Positions 54,735-64,000 of a DNA stretch of 64,000 bases are shown piece after piece. A program made the translations under genes and the position numbers. The notes beneath the pieces were generated by a model. It did no database searches. It saw nothing but the letters and a program-made list of their open reading frames with translations, and was not told the origin of the DNA. This DNA comes from Cryptomeria japonica (lineage: Eukaryota; Streptophyta; Pinopsida; Cupressales; Cupressaceae), in the NCBI RefSeq assembly GCF_030272615.1, contig NC_081408.1:201276341-201340340 (forward strand). Direction: 5' to 3'. The number at the start of each line of letters is the position of its first letter. Positions within the stretch are counted from its first letter, which is position 1.

Positions 54735-56263
54735 TGATGAATCAATGATGAACAGTTGGTACCAAACCGGTACTGAGAGGGGGGCATAAATTAGTACTGA
54801 TAAAAACACTTTTCCTTTAACTAGCTTGATTGAGAACCCTACACTTTGAGTGGCAAGCAATAACACCGGTCTAAACCATATTACTACCAGTTAAGCACAG
54901 TGAAAGACATAAACCGGTAACTCAGCTTTCCACACAATCTAACATCTTATTTCCACTTCAGCCATATGCATATAGTAGTAATACTTCAACTGAAATTTAA
55001 AGACTTACTGATTAAACATGCTTTACCGCTTAACAGAGAATAACATAGCATCACAGGAAAAGCATCACACATAACACACATATTTTTCACGTGGAAACCC
55101 AACTGGGAAAAACCATGGTGGGGATGAATACCCACAAGCTGTTCTTTGAACCCTTTTGAAGTTTGCTTTGTTAGGATCCTAGTCCGGTTAAATACTTTAC
55201 AACAAGTGCTTTTAGGATCCGATCCTGCTAGGGATCACCTGGTTAAGGGATGGCTAACATACCCGGTTAAGGGTTAAACCCTATTAAAGGTTACTTTGTT
55301 AGAGGATTTTTAGAACTCAATGATTTTGAGTCACCTTGTTAAAGGATTTACAACAAGCCAGTTAAAGCTACCATGTTAAGGGATATTCCAACTGTTCAAG
55401 TGATTAGAGGTCAACAGGTATTACAATGATCTCGTAACAACACTCAATGCCAATGCAAATCCGCTTTAGTTCCTTCCTTTTGCACTCACACTCTACAGGT
55501 ATCTATTCTCTTATCTGGTCTAGCAAGAATCACATATCTTTTCACCTAGATACACATTCAACATTTGCCAACAACCTCAACATGAAAAACAACCTCGACC
55601 TTATAGGAAACAGATAGGTCGGTAGCATAAACCCTAAACCCTAAACATTTAGGTTAAGAAATTCAGTATGTTCAATCTTGACATTGCATTGATTACAACA
55701 GTCTTGAACAATTCTCAAGACGTTCCCCATCATTTGGTCGTCACTGCTTCTTGGAGGCTGATAACCCATCACGCGTTCTCCACCATTTACAGAGACTTTG
55801 CACATTCCTGAGGTAGATAGGATCAATCTCCTTCATGCAAGATCCTTCACGCACACAAGGCTAACGTGGCAACACAATCTATTCTTCATTACAGTGCTAA
55901 CACATCACATAATGTCATCGATTGAATCACATAGGCATAGAACACTTCAACCAGAAACCCTAAAGCTAAGACTACCGACCGGTAGTCATACCATATGAAA
56001 ATTGATACAAAACATTTTATATACCGGTTCACATTCCAACATACCAGTTCACTTAGACAAACATACCGCTTCACTTTTTCACATATACCGGTTCACATTT
56101 CAACATACCGGTTCACTTGGACAGCCATACTTCTTCACTTTTTCACATATACCGGCTCTCTTGCAAGTTCTTACTTAAATATACTAGTTCACTCTTCCTC
56201 ATATTGACATCAATGACAACATACAATATCATCATATGAACATACTCTGCAAATATGCCAACA
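54735..56263 (-). repeat. 5' LTR of the copia element
   Basis: 1529 bp. It differs from 49131-50674 at many sites and by small indels (by eye several percent), so this insertion is older than that at 16903. It keeps AAACCCTAAACCCTAAAC at 55629-55646. The small + strand frames at 55798 and 55995 are not genes. Confidence 0.9.
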
Positions 56264-58130
56264 TTTGTGGCCTTATCGATTTTTCTTTCTTTCGGATCAT
56301 ATTTTTCTTTTCTTGAGCATGTCCTTTTGATGTGACATGTTGATCCTTGGATTTATGCATTTTATATTTGGTATCCAAATTTTTTCCAATAGAAATGGTA
56401 CGAGTGCATGAGGATGGATGACTTAGATATTTTATTAATGGCATGGTGAAAGGAGAGTTTGGGAAGGGGTTAAAGTATTTGTACCTTTGTTGATCTCTCT
56501 TAGGGATCATTTGAGGTGATGGATTGGTGAATGATGGGATGTAAGGACCCAAGATGTATGGAAGGAATGAAGGGTTTAGCTTTGGAACATAACAACCAAA
56601 AATAGATGTGGATGAGGAAGGAATGGACTTTAGGACATAAGGACCCAGAAGGGATTTGGAAGATGGGTGATGAGAACATTTGGATTTATATGGAGGGATT
56701 TTAGATTTGGAGGGATGGAAGATATACCAACATCTTGAGAAAGACACTCATAGCCAAGGCCATATGAACTTTAATTTTCTTTCACTTTAAGGGGTTCCAA
56801 TATGCCTTGTTCATAGAGGCCTAACCCTTTGCTTTGATAATTCATTTTTTCATAGGTTCATTTTTCAATAGGATGCTTATTATTTTGGATATAAGATGTG
56901 AGTACATATTGAAAGGGATAATATGTGGAAGAAATTGTAAGATCTTAGAGCAAATTTAAAGTGGATAAAGGTGGAAGAGCCAATTTGATAGGTATGAGAT
57001 TCATGGATGGCTTGGGTAGGGGTAATGGGATCTTGTGGTAGACTAGGATCATATGGAGGATTGGGATCATGTGTGGGATTAGGAGGCATATTAGGATAGT
57101 AAGATGGACTGGGATCATGGAATGGAGATAGAAGAATTCTTTGATCTTGACTTGGTATGGGATCATGTGGTGGAGAGGAAGGGATGAATGGATCTTGAGA
57201 TGGAAGGAGATCATGCAATGGGGTTGAGGGGACACTTGGATTTTGATATGGAAGGGAATCATGAGGTGGTGTAGAGGGGTTTAATGTATCTTAAGATGGA
57301 AGGGGATCATACAATGGAGTGGAGGGGATACTCTCCTCTCAAAATTTAATGGGACTATGAGATGGAGATATATCATGAGATAGAGGAATTTTTTGATCTT
57401 TAGGTGGAGTGGAGGAGAAAGGATCATGATATGGAAGGGGATCATGAGATGGACTGGAGGATAGAATTAGGTTTTAAGATGGAGAGGCATCAAGATATGA
57501 AGGGATATTTTGATCTTGAGATATGGAGGAATATATGCTAGCATTCTTTGGAACAATGTATTGACATGTGTGGGGTTGTGGGGATTGTGTGATGAAGGAG
57601 GATATGGATTGTTTAACATGGGTAGATGGAGGGACAAAAGTATCATGATTCTTAGGGGATTGAGGTTTTTCTTGATTTAGAGTGGATGGAGGTGGATGTA
57701 TAACTATGGTAGATTGGGAAACTTTCTTTAGAGGTGGGGATTTTTCTCCTTTTCTTGTAAGTCTTGGATCATTTGTTCAAAAGAAGCCTCGACATATGGG
57801 GATTCTGTCGATTTCAAAGGTTTAGGATTATGTGAAGGTTTATCATTAGATAAAAAGTTTGGATTATGTAGTGGTGGATAAGGATTATATAGAGGTTTAG
57901 GATTAGATGGAAGTTGGGATTATGTAGTGGTGGATTAGGATTAAGGCTTGGAGAACTATATTGTAAAGGAATTCGACGGTGAGTGAAGGTTATATAGAAA
58001 TATGGGGATTGGGATGTATAAGTATTCTTATGAGTCCCTTTCTTTAGGCATTTAATCATGTTTTTCATAGCTTGGATCTCCTTGACTAGGTTGGGCACTT
58101 TGGGATATAGATGGGGGATAAAATGGAGGT
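56264..58130 (-). pseudogene. Family A third copy, gag-like part with Pro-rich minisatellite
   Basis: Resumes after the copia insertion with homology to 2280-2800 of the left copy (CATGTTGATCCTTGGA near 56336 against 2370). 56747-56232 encodes a Pro/Ser-rich frame of 171 codons (KSLLGPYVLKSIPSS). 56990-57480 is a purine-rich minisatellite with units near 60 bp built on GGATCATG(N)GATGGAG, read as repeated HDPxPSQD peptides (57218-56880). 58098-57814 is a Pro/Asn-rich frame. At 58130 a Tekay-type LTR begins, so the 5' part of this copy lies outside the window. Confidence 0.55.
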
Positions 58131-61100
58131 TGTGAGGCCCTACCCCAACTCAGCTTGACATTTTCAGTTATTTGCATATTGAGACTATTATGGATGCTTT
58201 ATTTTATGCTTTATGGATTTAGAACCTATATGATTCCATGATTTGGATCACATTAACGTATACTAATGCTTCATTTTATGCATTTTGATTATAAAACTTT
58301 ATATGTTGCTAGAATAGAATTACTTTGAAATGGTGAATGTCATTATTGGAATTGCACGACTTCATTTTGATGATAGAAAAATGATGCTTATTTTATGAAT
58401 GGTTCAATTTTGAGAATTATGATAATTGTTTATGTGGAATCAAATTTGAATGAATGAGATATTGAATTATTATTGTCAAATGTATGAGTGTTTGATGTGC
58501 AATGAAATCTATGTATTTAATTATGTATAATTGTGATTATTTGGAACTACTAATGTGTTAAATGAGATGCGTAGGAAAATTATCCATGTGACCATGGAAT
58601 AAATATGGAGAACCAAACCTAGACCAATGTACGTTTGTTAAGCCAGGGGTTGTCTATTTGGAGAGACAACACCCCGTTTGTAATGTATTTTATTTGTTAA
58701 AGTAAATTATGCATGTGTAATAATTTGATTTTATTTAATTATGTAAACCTACAAGAGACAAATTCCATGTGTGATTTTTATATTATATTTTATTGTGTCA
58801 CTTGACACATGTGCTGATTAGTGTCATTGATTTTGACTTGTCTCTTGGAGGGAGTTTTGTTTCTACCAAAGCCATTCAAACACATGAGTGTGGTCCCAAA
58901 TTTGCCTTGGGTAGGGAGTCTTGGGAGTGGTCAACTCAGGTTTGACCCGTAGGTTAACTTCAGTTGGGTTTCTAAGGGGTCAAATGGACTCCTAGTGTCA
59001 GTTATAGGGCTTTTCCAAAGGTCCAAAGGGTATACCTATGGGTTAGGGGTATTTTGAAACATGTGAGTACTCCCATGTGACTGTTTAGTCACCTCAAAAA
59101 GTGGTTTTCCCAAGGTGAGCGAAAATTCAACTTAGAAGGTTCCTCCTAGGATAGACAACCTTCCCTTTTGATGTCAAACTCTCTTCCCCATCCTCTCTCA
59201 CCTTTTCCCTTTCTAGTTTTAGTAATATGTAAGAAGTTGGGAAGAGCAACCAATGGGAACTCTCACCTTACCCAAGGGGTTGGGAAGTGTGTGAGAGGCC
59301 TTCTTAGGCAAGGATTAGGGACTTAGTGAGTAATCACCCACTCTCCATTGTTGGAGATTATGCAATTTTTGAAATTTAGTTGTAGGATAGAATTTTGGTG
59401 AAGGGTTGGTGGAAAGTTTGTGTGGATTTGGGCAGCTCATCCCCAACTAAGTCTAACATACCTATTGGCAGATTAAGGTTGGTTTTACTTGCTTTTGTTT
59501 ATGTGGTTTATGTTGTTTTTTTGAAAGAAAGAAATGCTTGTATGAAGAGATGTGTATATGTAATTTGTTGTAGGAGAAAAATGTAAGTTTTCATTTCCAT
59601 GTTCTTTGTTTTTGTGTTCTTGTTTCGGGAGTGCCCAAGACCTGCTACTCTTGGGAGAGTAGGATGGTCTTGCAGTGGAAGAAGTATGACAACCTTGGGT
59701 GAGAGGCTCTCCTTATGCAGAGTGATCTCAAGGGTGTCCTTTGTGACCCTTGCTACATAGCCTTGCGTATGCATTTGGGCATCATAAGGGGAGAAAATAT
59801 GGCTTTTATGCCTTTGGGGGGGCATAAGGTGTGGAGGGGAAATTTGTTGTATTTTGTTTTGCCATGAGGTGGCTTGAGTTGTATTATGCTTGCAATCTCC
59901 CCAATGGTACTTGGTCCACTTCCACCCATGGAAAGTTCATCACTAGTTGTGGTGAGAGTGTAGCTTGGGATGGGAAAATGCATGTTTGAGTGTTTACCTT
60001 TGTTTGTTGTGTTGTTGTTTGTTTGTGACCCGTCTAGTACTTGGTTCTCCAAGCTCGGGGGTGGCTTCTAGTAAGCCTAGGCTGGGAGGTGAGCTCTCCA
60101 TGGTCAAGTTGTATTTTTATTGCAGGTTGCTTGGGATGGAAAAGAAAAGATAAAGGGAATAGTTGCTATTTTTTAAGTTGCGGAAAGAGTTTTCAAAAAA
60201 AAAAAGATTGTATTTAATTGTAGCAAAAAGAAAAGAGGAGTCAATGTTGTATTTATCTTTCCAAAAGCAAAGTAAAATATGTATTTTTATTTAAGGTCCC
60301 TCTCATTGGAATGAAGAAACTAGTAGGGTTTTAATCCCATTTGTATTTTTATCTACATTGTACCATAAATATGTTATAAGGAAATCCTTGTCCTATTGGT
60401 GTGCCTTTGCAAAATAAAATGTGTACTACTTTTATCAAGTTCCTAATAGTTACCAAAATAACATTTGTAGTGATCTTGTCATATAGAAAAATATAAGTTC
60501 ATTTATTCCTCATGTAGGTAATCTTATGAAAAATGAGAAAAGCAAGCATATAGGCCTTTTGAATTAAATGCAAATAAATTAAATCTGTTGTTTATTTGTG
60601 CTACTGCAAATAAGATAAATTTGTTATTTGTCCTTTTATTATTGCAGAAAATAAATCTTATTTTAGTAGCTTATTTTATCAAAGGAAAAAGATTAGCATT
60701 TAGTTTTAGTTTTTTTTTGTTACCAAAAGGGATTATATTTGAAGATTGCTGTTAGAATGCATTACTAGTTACAGAATGCTTTAAGCAAAGAAACAATATA
60801 GTCATCCTCTTTCCTCTAAACTAGGTCTAATATGCTAAGGAAATAATTAGTTTGGGTTTTGTAAATAAAAAAGATAAGGGCAAAATTTAAAGCCTAATTA
60901 TTAAAAAATCTAGAAAATATATATTACATCTATTTTATGCTGCAAACCATTTATTAGTTTTCTGCATGTTATTAAATATATATATATATATATATACACA
61001 AAATAAATATTAATCTGGAAACTAATATATCTCTTAAACAAAATGAAATAGATATATATATCTACATATATATTTATATATACATATATATTTATATATA

Positions 61101-61769
61101 TATATATATACATACATTTATATATATATATATAAATGATGAACATATTATTAAAAAAATAAAAATAAATAAATAAATAAATAAATTTAATATCACCAAT
61201 TTTTCGGTGAAGGTCGAACCCCTGTGAGCACAGGGGACGGCGCGGTCGTGCGTCCACTGTGGCTGCTCACAATGGATGGCTCGGCACCGCCATTGTGGGA
61301 AACCACAATGGATGGCACCGGGTCCCCCACTGTGGGCAACCATAGTGGTGGTGGCTCCTGGCCGCCACTGTGTTTACCCACAGTGGACGGCGCTCAGCCG
61401 CACTATGGATAAACACAGTGGCACCCGGTGGATACCCTCGCCACCATTTTCCCTTTCCTCCACCTTCCTTCCTCACTTGCTTCGTCCGCTTGGCTCCCCT
61501 CCTCCATTTCCTCTTCTGCTCTGCCGAGTGATAAAGCTCATGCCACCGCGCCCGCACCTGCACACACACACACAAAAAAAAAAAGAAGCTACACACGACA
61601 CACACACACAAAAAAAAAGATATTAGGTTGTCACACACATGCCCTAACCCTAATTTCAGGTTAGGACAAATTAGTAATAGGAATAAAAGAAAAGGGTATG
61701 TGAGGTAATAAGAAAATAAAGAAATAAAAGAAAAAAGAGCTCCTTTAACCCTTGGGTATAACACACATT

Positions 61770-61850
<81 letters not shown>

Positions 61851-62497
61851 ATCTTTTGTTTACATTCCCTCACACTTGTTAGAAATATATATATATGTCT
61901 TATCAGCATATATGTATATATGTAATTAAATTCTATATTTACATGGAATTAAAATAATTATTTGTGAATAAATTATTGCACTTTTAAATTTTTTTAAACA
62001 AAAGGGGGTAAAAGCATTTTAATAAGAAGATTTTAAACTCTTCGGAGGATAAATCTTAGGGGATTAAAATGACCCATGTATGTCAAGTTGGCCCCTTTAT
62101 TCTGAAATTTATTAGACACCTTTTTAATTAATGGGAAATTTATTTAATAGATTTATTAATCAAAGAGTTAGGGTAAATTAATTTTAGACCCACTGTAATT
62201 TAAGAACTATAAGAGACTATTGGTCAATTAATATAAAGATCATATATTAAGTTTGAGATTAATTGCTAAGAGAGTTTAATTATTTATTAATGGAAGATTA
62301 GTGATAACTATTTTGGGGAAATATTAGCTCGCTTATAACTTAGATTATTTATCGCCTAATTAATTTAATTGTTTGATTTACTCAAAACATAGTTAAGACC
62401 AAACTAGTTTGCATTATTTTAATTAAGTTAGTCGTTCTAAGTTAAGTATTTTTTTTAAAAAATTATTCCGTTTGTGCCCAAAAGTTTGGGCATGACA
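58131..62497 (+). repeat. 5' LTR, 4.37 kb, of the Tekay/Del-like element
   Basis: Starts TGTGAGGCCCTACCCC and ends GGGCATGACA. It contains (TA)n at 60973-61130, a GC-rich hairpin minisatellite at 61219-61421, A-rich blocks near 61577 and 61611, and (GT)n at about 61781-61847. The frames at 59395-59586, 59508-60052, 60910-61257 and 61267-61764 follow low complexity or lack motifs; I see no gene. Only one LTR is in the window, so its ends rest on TG/CA and the primer site. Confidence 0.75.
61219..61421 (+). repeat. Minisatellite of six ~36-bp hairpin units
   Basis: Units start near 61219, 61254, 61290, 61327, 61365 and 61400. Each has a 9-bp word and, 13 bp on, its reverse complement or a close variant, such as CCATTGTGG-GAAA-CCACAATGG (61290-61311). 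The first is CCCCTGTG-AG-CACAGGGG. Confidence 0.8.
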
Positions 62498-62500
62498 TTT

Positions 62501-62512
62501 TGGTATCAGAGC
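62501..62512 (+). other. Primer binding site, initiator tRNA-Met
   Basis: TGGTATCAGAGC, an exact match to the plant initiator-Met site, three bases after the LTR end at 62497. Confidence 0.92.
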
Positions 62513-62670
62513 AAGGTTGCCAACACTAGGAACCTTACTCCATTACATTTCGTTATAATTATTTAATTAATTAAATTATATCTATTTTTATTATGTTTAT
62601 TTTTAAATTAGCTAAAATATTCCTCCTAAAATATTTATTTATTTCATTTTATTTTATTTTCTTAAAAAGG

Positions 62671-63981
62671 ATGCCTCCAACTACGCGACAAGTTCGCAAA
62701 CGTGGTAGAGGCCCTAGGCGTGAACGCATGGCATGCGAAGAGGTCATTAGGGAGGAATCAGTTCCAGAAGTGAACCCAGAAGCCCCTCCCGATCGATCAG
62801 TTGACCCAAACCGAGACTTCTTGGTAGCTCTACAAAACCTGATTGGCATTGTTCAGGATAGGCTTCCGGCAATAGATCATAATGTTGAGAACTAGAACTC
62901 AGGAAGCTATAGAATAGTGGAATGAGAACGAAGTAGGAGTCCACCTCCTAATCCCGTAGAGAGTCAGGCTGGGCATGAGCCCGAGTCTGTTCACCTACCA
63001 GCACCACCTCCAGTCGTAGCACCAGTGTATTATGAGAGGGCACGTCGGGATCCAGGGGATCTTATCAGGGAGGTTATGCATCTTTAGCCACCATCATTTG
63101 GGGGATCTACCGATGGGGTAGAAGTAGAGGCATGGCTTTTAAGCCTAGATAGGTGCTTTGCATTGTGCTCTTATGAGAGCAATCTAAAAGCATGGGCAGC
63201 GGTTCACCTATTGCAAGGAACAACCTCCACATGGTGGAGAGAGGAAGAATATAAGTGTGGCTTACAGATAGAAACCCTCACTTGGGAGAATTTCACAGAG
63301 AGATTCAGGGAGAGGTACTTATCAGAGCATTTCAGATAGCATAGGGTGGATGAGTTTCATGACCTCCAGCAAAAGGGTCTTTCAGTGACCCAGTACAAGA
63401 ACAAGTTCTTTGAACTCTTACCGTACATAGACTACCTGAAAGACGAGAAGCTTCTCGTCAACCGATTTATCAGAGGGTTGAATTCTAGCATAGCAGGACC
63501 AGTGAGGATGGCCGCTCCAGGGAACCTTTGGGTTGCCGTGGAGAAGGCTTTGATAGCCAAGGTGATTCAGGTCAGACCCCAGGACTCAAGGGATAGGTTC
63601 CAGAACTGTAACCCTACACCACAGACTTACAGGTTTCAGAAACCCCATTGGAAGGGTAACAACAAACACACATCGGGGTTCTCTAAACCCCCTCCTCTGC
63701 AGCAGTCACAACAAAACCAGAGGCAAAGGCCTTCGCAGAGTCAGCAGGGCATGAAGCCCAAGCAGTGGCAGTCACAGGGTCAGAGGCAAGATCAAAGATC
63801 TCAGGCTCCTTACATACCTCCGGCGAGGACTCAGCAGTCCTCCAGAGGTGGGTATAGTGGTTGTAGTAGGACAGGGGGACAATCTTTCTCCAGACCACAG
63901 GGAGTGCAGTTTCAGGCATGTGGCACCTGCTTCACATGTGGAGCCATGGGACACATGGCGAGAGAGTGTCCTCAGGGTTAG
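62671..63981 (+). pseudogene. Gag of the Tekay/Del-like element, with nonsense codons
   Basis: One frame from the ATG at 62671 (MPPTTRQVRKRGRGPRRER) to 63981, 437 codons, with premature stops at 62893 (TAG), 62923 (TGA), 63085 (TAG) and 63337 (TAG). The retrotransposon gag domain lies between about 63100 and 63560 (EAWLLSLDRCFALCSYE, TTSTWWREEEY, LSVTQYKNKFFELLPY, NRFIRGLNSSIAGPV). A Gln-rich linker leads to the zinc knuckle CFTCGAMGHMARECPQG at the end. TAG at 63979 then precedes the expected protease. All four internal stops fit C to T change of CAG or CGA. Gag would form particles and bind element RNA. Confidence 0.85.
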
Positions 63982-64000
63982 ATGGTAGCATCAGAGCCGA

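Larger units (their letters stand above)
49131..56263 (-). mobile_element. Complete Ty1/copia element, 7.13 kb
   Basis: LTRs of 1544 and 1529 bp with TG...CA ends, perfect target duplication TTTGT (49126-49130 and 56264-56268), PBS TGGTAGCAGAGC at 54721-54732 and PPT at 50675-50686. Internal order on the - strand is gag, protease, integrase, RT, RNase H, the Ty1/copia order. LTR start, G-run hairpin and GCCAAAGGGGGA tract suggest the SIRE/Maximus branch, but no extra ORF follows RNase H; the lineage is tentative. Several stops and gaps make it inactive. It sits in the third family A copy. Confidence 0.92.
58131..64000 (+). mobile_element. Tekay/Del-like Ty3 chromovirus, 5' part (runs off the window)
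   Basis: LTR 58131-62497, PBS TGGTATCAGAGC at 62501-62512, gag from 62671. Very long LTRs, an initiator-Met primer site and this gag type are typical of the Tekay/Del branch. Pol and the 3' LTR would lie beyond 64000. It is inserted in the third family A copy (left flank GAGGT). Confidence 0.82.

Noticed and set aside
60910-61257. 115-codon Tyr/Ile-rich ORF
   Set aside because: Translation of (TA)n low-complexity DNA.
61267-61764. ORFs on both strands over the hairpin minisatellite (165 and 116 codons)
   Set aside because: Both strands are open because of GC-rich repeats; no domain, and they lie inside an LTR.

Overview
This window looks like nuclear intergenic DNA of a large, repeat-packed plant genome, plausibly a gymnosperm; that rank is inference from the density of giant, decayed LTR retrotransposons and AT-rich spacers. 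I found no intact host gene, rRNA, tRNA gene or CRISPR array. Almost every base can be assigned to nested retrotransposons of at least six families, most broken by nonsense codons.

Layout. (1) 1-26556: two head-to-head copies of a non-autonomous Tat/Ogre-like Ty3 element ('family A', a proline-rich gag-like protein with no reverse transcriptase) form an imperfect inverted repeat with arms of about 4 kb. Each arm is split by a later insertion. The left arm holds a copia-like non-autonomous element (4671-11237) with a coiled-coil/zinc-knuckle ORF and a 1091-codon ORF of unknown function. The right arm holds an 8.4-kb element (16903-25323) encoding a gag-like/protease/G-patch protein, with TSD CCTAT and a tRNA-Trp primer site. 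Between the arms lie a truncated LTR ('LTR-L', 12812-13865) and a tRNA-Lys primer site. (2) 26557-31240: an LTR-L copy, then a plant mobile domain (PMD) pseudogene on the + strand, split by a solo copia LTR (28640-30147). (3) 31241-44573: an old Tat/Ogre-type Ty3 element on the - strand: gag-protease-G-patch, RT, a second archaeal-type RNase H, integrase, a long 5' leader with two arrays of a motif phased at 21 bp, a tRNA-Lys primer site and a 5' LTR. Its 3' LTR was not found. (4) 44574-48412: a second PMD pseudogene on the - strand with a TATA box and a predicted intron, a repeat-rich stretch, a polypurine tract and a + oriented LTR-L. (5) 48413-58130: a third family A copy (- strand), split by a complete Ty1/copia element (49131-56263, TSD TTTGT). 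(6) 58131-64000: a 4.37-kb LTR, tRNA-iMet primer site and gag of a Tekay/Del-like chromovirus that runs off the window.

How the parts relate. The gag-like/protease/G-patch proteins of the 16903 element and of the Ty3 element at 36896-40133 are co-linear, and family A shares their Cys/His gag motif, so all belong to one Tat-like group in which only one member kept pol. Non-autonomous members presumably used pol from such a partner. PMD genes sit antisense, just upstream of LTR-L, at both loci. Many premature stops can be explained by C-to-T change (CAG to TAG, CGA to TGA, CAA to TAA), as expected for long-methylated repeats. All boundaries were read by eye, without alignment software.
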